Source: Chaetorhynchus papuensis
Taxonomy: Eukaryota; Chordata; Aves; Passeriformes; Rhipiduridae
Reading direction: 5' to 3'
Assembly (NCBI GenBank): GCA_013396525.1
Contig: VWYX01000734.1
Span: 186,001-250,000, forward strand
Length of the DNA stretch: 64,000 nucleotides
Below are positions 61,231-64,000 of this stretch, piece by piece. Under the pieces are notes generated by a model. It was not told where the DNA came from and did not search any database. It saw nothing but the letters and a program-made list of their open reading frames with translations. Both the position numbers and the translations under genes were made by a program. How positions within the stretch are numbered: position 1 is the first letter of the stretch; each line of letters opens with the position of its first letter.

Positions 61231-64000
61231 TTACACACTGGAAGACAGAGTAAGTGTAAACATAATGATAGAATGTTAACATATTTTGTTGGAGCCTAAG
61301 TGGTTAGGCAAAGCAAACCAATTAATAGAAAACATATTCTTCCTGACAGTTCCTCCAGCTCTTTAATACTACACACATTTAATGCTAATTGAAGCTTGTT
61401 TTTGGCTAATAAATTTTCTTTCATGTTAAGCTCATTTAGCACAACCCTTTTGCTCAAATTTCCTCATGTAATTTAACAAGCTATCTGTATTTAAGAGTAG
61501 TTGGTTATTTTCTTGAATATTGACATAGAGAAGAGTTTACCCGCTAATAGAAATTTTCTCTCTTACAGTCACATCTGTATTTTCTCAGATGTCCCCAAAT
61601 CTCCAACCAGCAAATATCCTAGAGACTGAAGTGGGGGACAGTGATACTGAGTCAGAAACAGATGTCTTTAAAGAAGCAATGTAGTAGCTCCTTGCGCCTT
61701 GCTTAAGTGGCTAAGCATAAATGGGGCAGAATCTCTCTTTCTGGTTGCTGTAAGCAAATCTACACTATAGTGTTGCCAAGATCCTTGAAGACAAGGCATG
61801 TACCAGGAGTCTGAAGCACAGGAACCAGCTGTGGCCTAGTTCCTGTACCTGGTTCTTCTGAAGTGTTGAGCTGCTGATCCACTCATGGGGCTTTAGGCTG
61901 TGTGGTCACACATTAAGGATGCTTGAAAATCAGATTTTAAGTATTTTGGAAGAGACTCATGAACACAGAGACAGATAAACGATCATTTATGAAAATATGT
62001 CTTGCTTGTAGAAAACAAAGAAGTTTGAAAATGACAATATTGTCTTTGGGAGACCGTATTTCCTCTACTGATGAAAAATGCGATGATCACCTCCGTTCTA
62101 GAAATTAATCACACTAAATAATCTAATCACTGTCTATATGTCACTGAACCTGAACATTGTTTTCCTCTTGGTGGACTTTTTCAGACTAGATTTCTGTACC
62201 AGCTATTGCTTGTAAATTAAGCTCCTGTAAGCTCTTTCATGATGAAGGACCTGCAACTTTTGGGGTGGCTGGCAACTCCTTCATTTCAAAACTAAATTAA
62301 TTGCTTCCTTTTAGTCTGTCAAGTCTTCTTTTTTTTCTACAGTTTTAGGACCAGAAATATTTATGCATTTTACAACTTTTCCTTGTTGGACTGTGTTAGG
62401 ATAGTGCCAAATTAACCACATCAGGAGCAAAACTTCTTTTTCCCTCAAAGCACAAACCTACAGAGGACTATCTAATCTATCGCCTCACTCACAGATCTGA
62501 ATGCTCTTTACTTTCTGTGTCATTTCCATGCCAGCCCAGCCTAAGGAATCTGTGTGTCCCACTAAAGCCATGACACAGCTATGATCTTGAAATCCATGTA
62601 CACTGGATAGAACCTGCCAGTGGAGGGTACAGGCTGTGGCATGGCTCTGCAAACACAGAGCATAAGATACTGTGGTCCTAAAGAGCATCCACACCAGTCC
62701 CCAGCTCTGGATTTCTGTCAGCGCAGTTTATCTTTTGCCGGCTGTAGGACGTTCCTTGCAATATTGAGTAAAATTAGGAAATGAAAGAGGTTGTAATGTC
62801 CTTGCTGATCCAGACATATTTGGACTAAATATACTGACTGCTACTGTATCAGCAGCAAACATGTATTGCGCTCTATGCCCATTAACATAACACAAAGAAT
62901 AATATTCTTTTTACCTCTTCTTACTTTATTGTGAATGTGTAGCTCTAGAATATACCACAATTCAAACGATTTGGTTACATTTCTTCTCAAACAGAAGATA
63001 AGTGCTGCTGCTTTCACTTAAATATAATGGGATGCTTGCAATTTCCTTGTATTACAATACAGGATTGTGTCCCTGTTGGCCAATTCTTTATAAACAATTG
63101 TATAGATACTTTGGTATGCAAAAGCAAATTGCAGATGGTTATGCAATGGGATTTACCTGCACTTCAAAAGAGGCTGTGCAAGTGCAAGATACTGCCAAGT
63201 GCTGAGGGTATCACTATGTACGTTCACTCATTTTTACTGGTATATATATTTTAATGGGACAAAACAAAGATTACATTGATCCAGTATCTTTATATTACAT
63301 AATTAGCTGACTGTTAGTATAATACAAACTTCTCTAATTTTTCTATCATAAAAACATTGCAATTGCTTTCCAAACAGGGGAGAAACCCAGGACAGGCAGC
63401 ATAAGAGTCAGCCTATTACAGGCAAGTTTAATAAATGTTATTACTTTATAGAGACTATTGCATGTATTTTAACAAAAAGGAGTATTTAAAATTTACTATC
63501 TGAAAATTTTGATTAAAAGAAACCATATTTATATGAGGCTTAGCAGCATATATAATGGCATGTAATCAGTACACAAATATGTAGCAGAGACTGATCTTCA
63601 TTTTAAGATTTTGTGTAGGAATTAACTAATATAGACTTTAATAAAATTCTCCTTCTGAGAATACAGACAATCTGTATGCTATGAGTGTCCTGGAAGCCAC
63701 CTCTAAAGCTGTCCTATTTTCCATATCACAAGTACATATTTGTGGCCTTGGAAAATGCTCTTGTAAGCATGCAAGGTACTTAGTACCTGAGCATGCTTAG
63801 TATGTAAGTCCATTACCAGGCAGTCACACTGGCAGCCAACAGTGTCCCTTAGGCAGCAGTAAACTCAGCACAAACATTATTACCTCATGCATGGAGCAAC
63901 TCCAGAAACTGCTTTTCCATCACAGCATTTATGTGCAGACAGAAGGTTGGACAGGAGCCAGATATTGTAAGAACCTCTGAGAGATGATGGTGCAGTACAG

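Larger units (their letters stand above)
46033..64000 (-). other. CTNND2: CTNND2 upstream intron, continuing past the window
   Basis: The acceptor is TGTTGCAG next to 46032. I searched for the preceding exon, which should encode the end of the armadillo domain (SMWQYRDLRSLYKK-like in relatives), and did not find it. The whole stretch is therefore taken as intron. It contains a solo LTR, a CR1 3' end, microsatellites, a GC-rich patch (about 52.5-52.9 kb) and a CpG-retaining block (about 60.7-61.2 kb). Open frames here, the longest being 183 codons at 48229-48780, show no similarity I recognise. Confidence 0.75.

Noticed and set aside
1..64000. tRNA, rRNA, CRISPR, operon or phage-like systems
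   Set aside because: I saw no tRNA box-B arms in a valid context, no spaced identical repeats, and no dense coding. The sequence is typical vertebrate intron and intergenic DNA.

Overview
This window is vertebrate nuclear DNA, most likely from a bird. The evidence is CR1 retroposon 3' ends of avian type, sparse interspersed repeats, a small AT-rich ERV-type LTR, spliceosomal exons with GT-AG borders, and no prokaryote-like gene packing. A turtle or crocodilian is a less likely alternative. The only protein-coding gene I can support is CTNND2 (delta-catenin, a neuronal p120-family armadillo protein). Its last four coding exons lie on the minus strand at 46032-45906, 41801-41670, 34324-34251 and 33881-33621. 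Spliced together they give 594 bp in one frame, 197 residues plus a stop, ending in the PDZ ligand DSWV. Every junction has AG/GT borders and compatible phase.

Layout. (1) 1-31.3 kb is DNA downstream of the CTNND2 3' end. I see no convincing exon there. It holds an old CR1 relic (about 6.1-6.8 kb), a GT-rich tract (7.8-8.0 kb), a possible decayed LTR (about 14.1-14.4 kb), a younger CR1 3' end (26.5-26.75 kb) flanked by a long imperfect direct repeat, and scattered simple repeats. (2) 31.3-33.6 kb is the probable CTNND2 3' UTR, with candidate poly(A) signals and a nearby 40-N assembly gap. (3) 33.6-46.0 kb holds the four exons and three introns of 369, 7345 and 4104 bp. The introns contain an exact 122-bp tandem duplication and an ancient CR1 fragment. 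(4) 46.0-64.0 kb is upstream CTNND2 intron. It contains a solo LTR only about 300 bp from the exon at 46032, a CR1 3' end at 56.7 kb, microsatellites, and a CpG-retaining block at 60.7-61.2 kb that is my best candidate for a conserved regulatory element.

Function. The encoded tail follows the armadillo domain. It is Ser/Thr/Tyr-rich, and in this family it carries regulatory phosphorylation sites and a C-terminal PDZ-binding motif that links cadherin complexes to synaptic scaffolds. The armadillo exons themselves are not visible here and should lie beyond 64 kb.

I found no RNA gene, CRISPR array, intact transposon or operon-like system. The points most worth checking are the CpG-retaining block, the exact tandem duplication, the long direct repeat around the CR1, and a short penultimate intron whose retention would replace the PDZ ligand.
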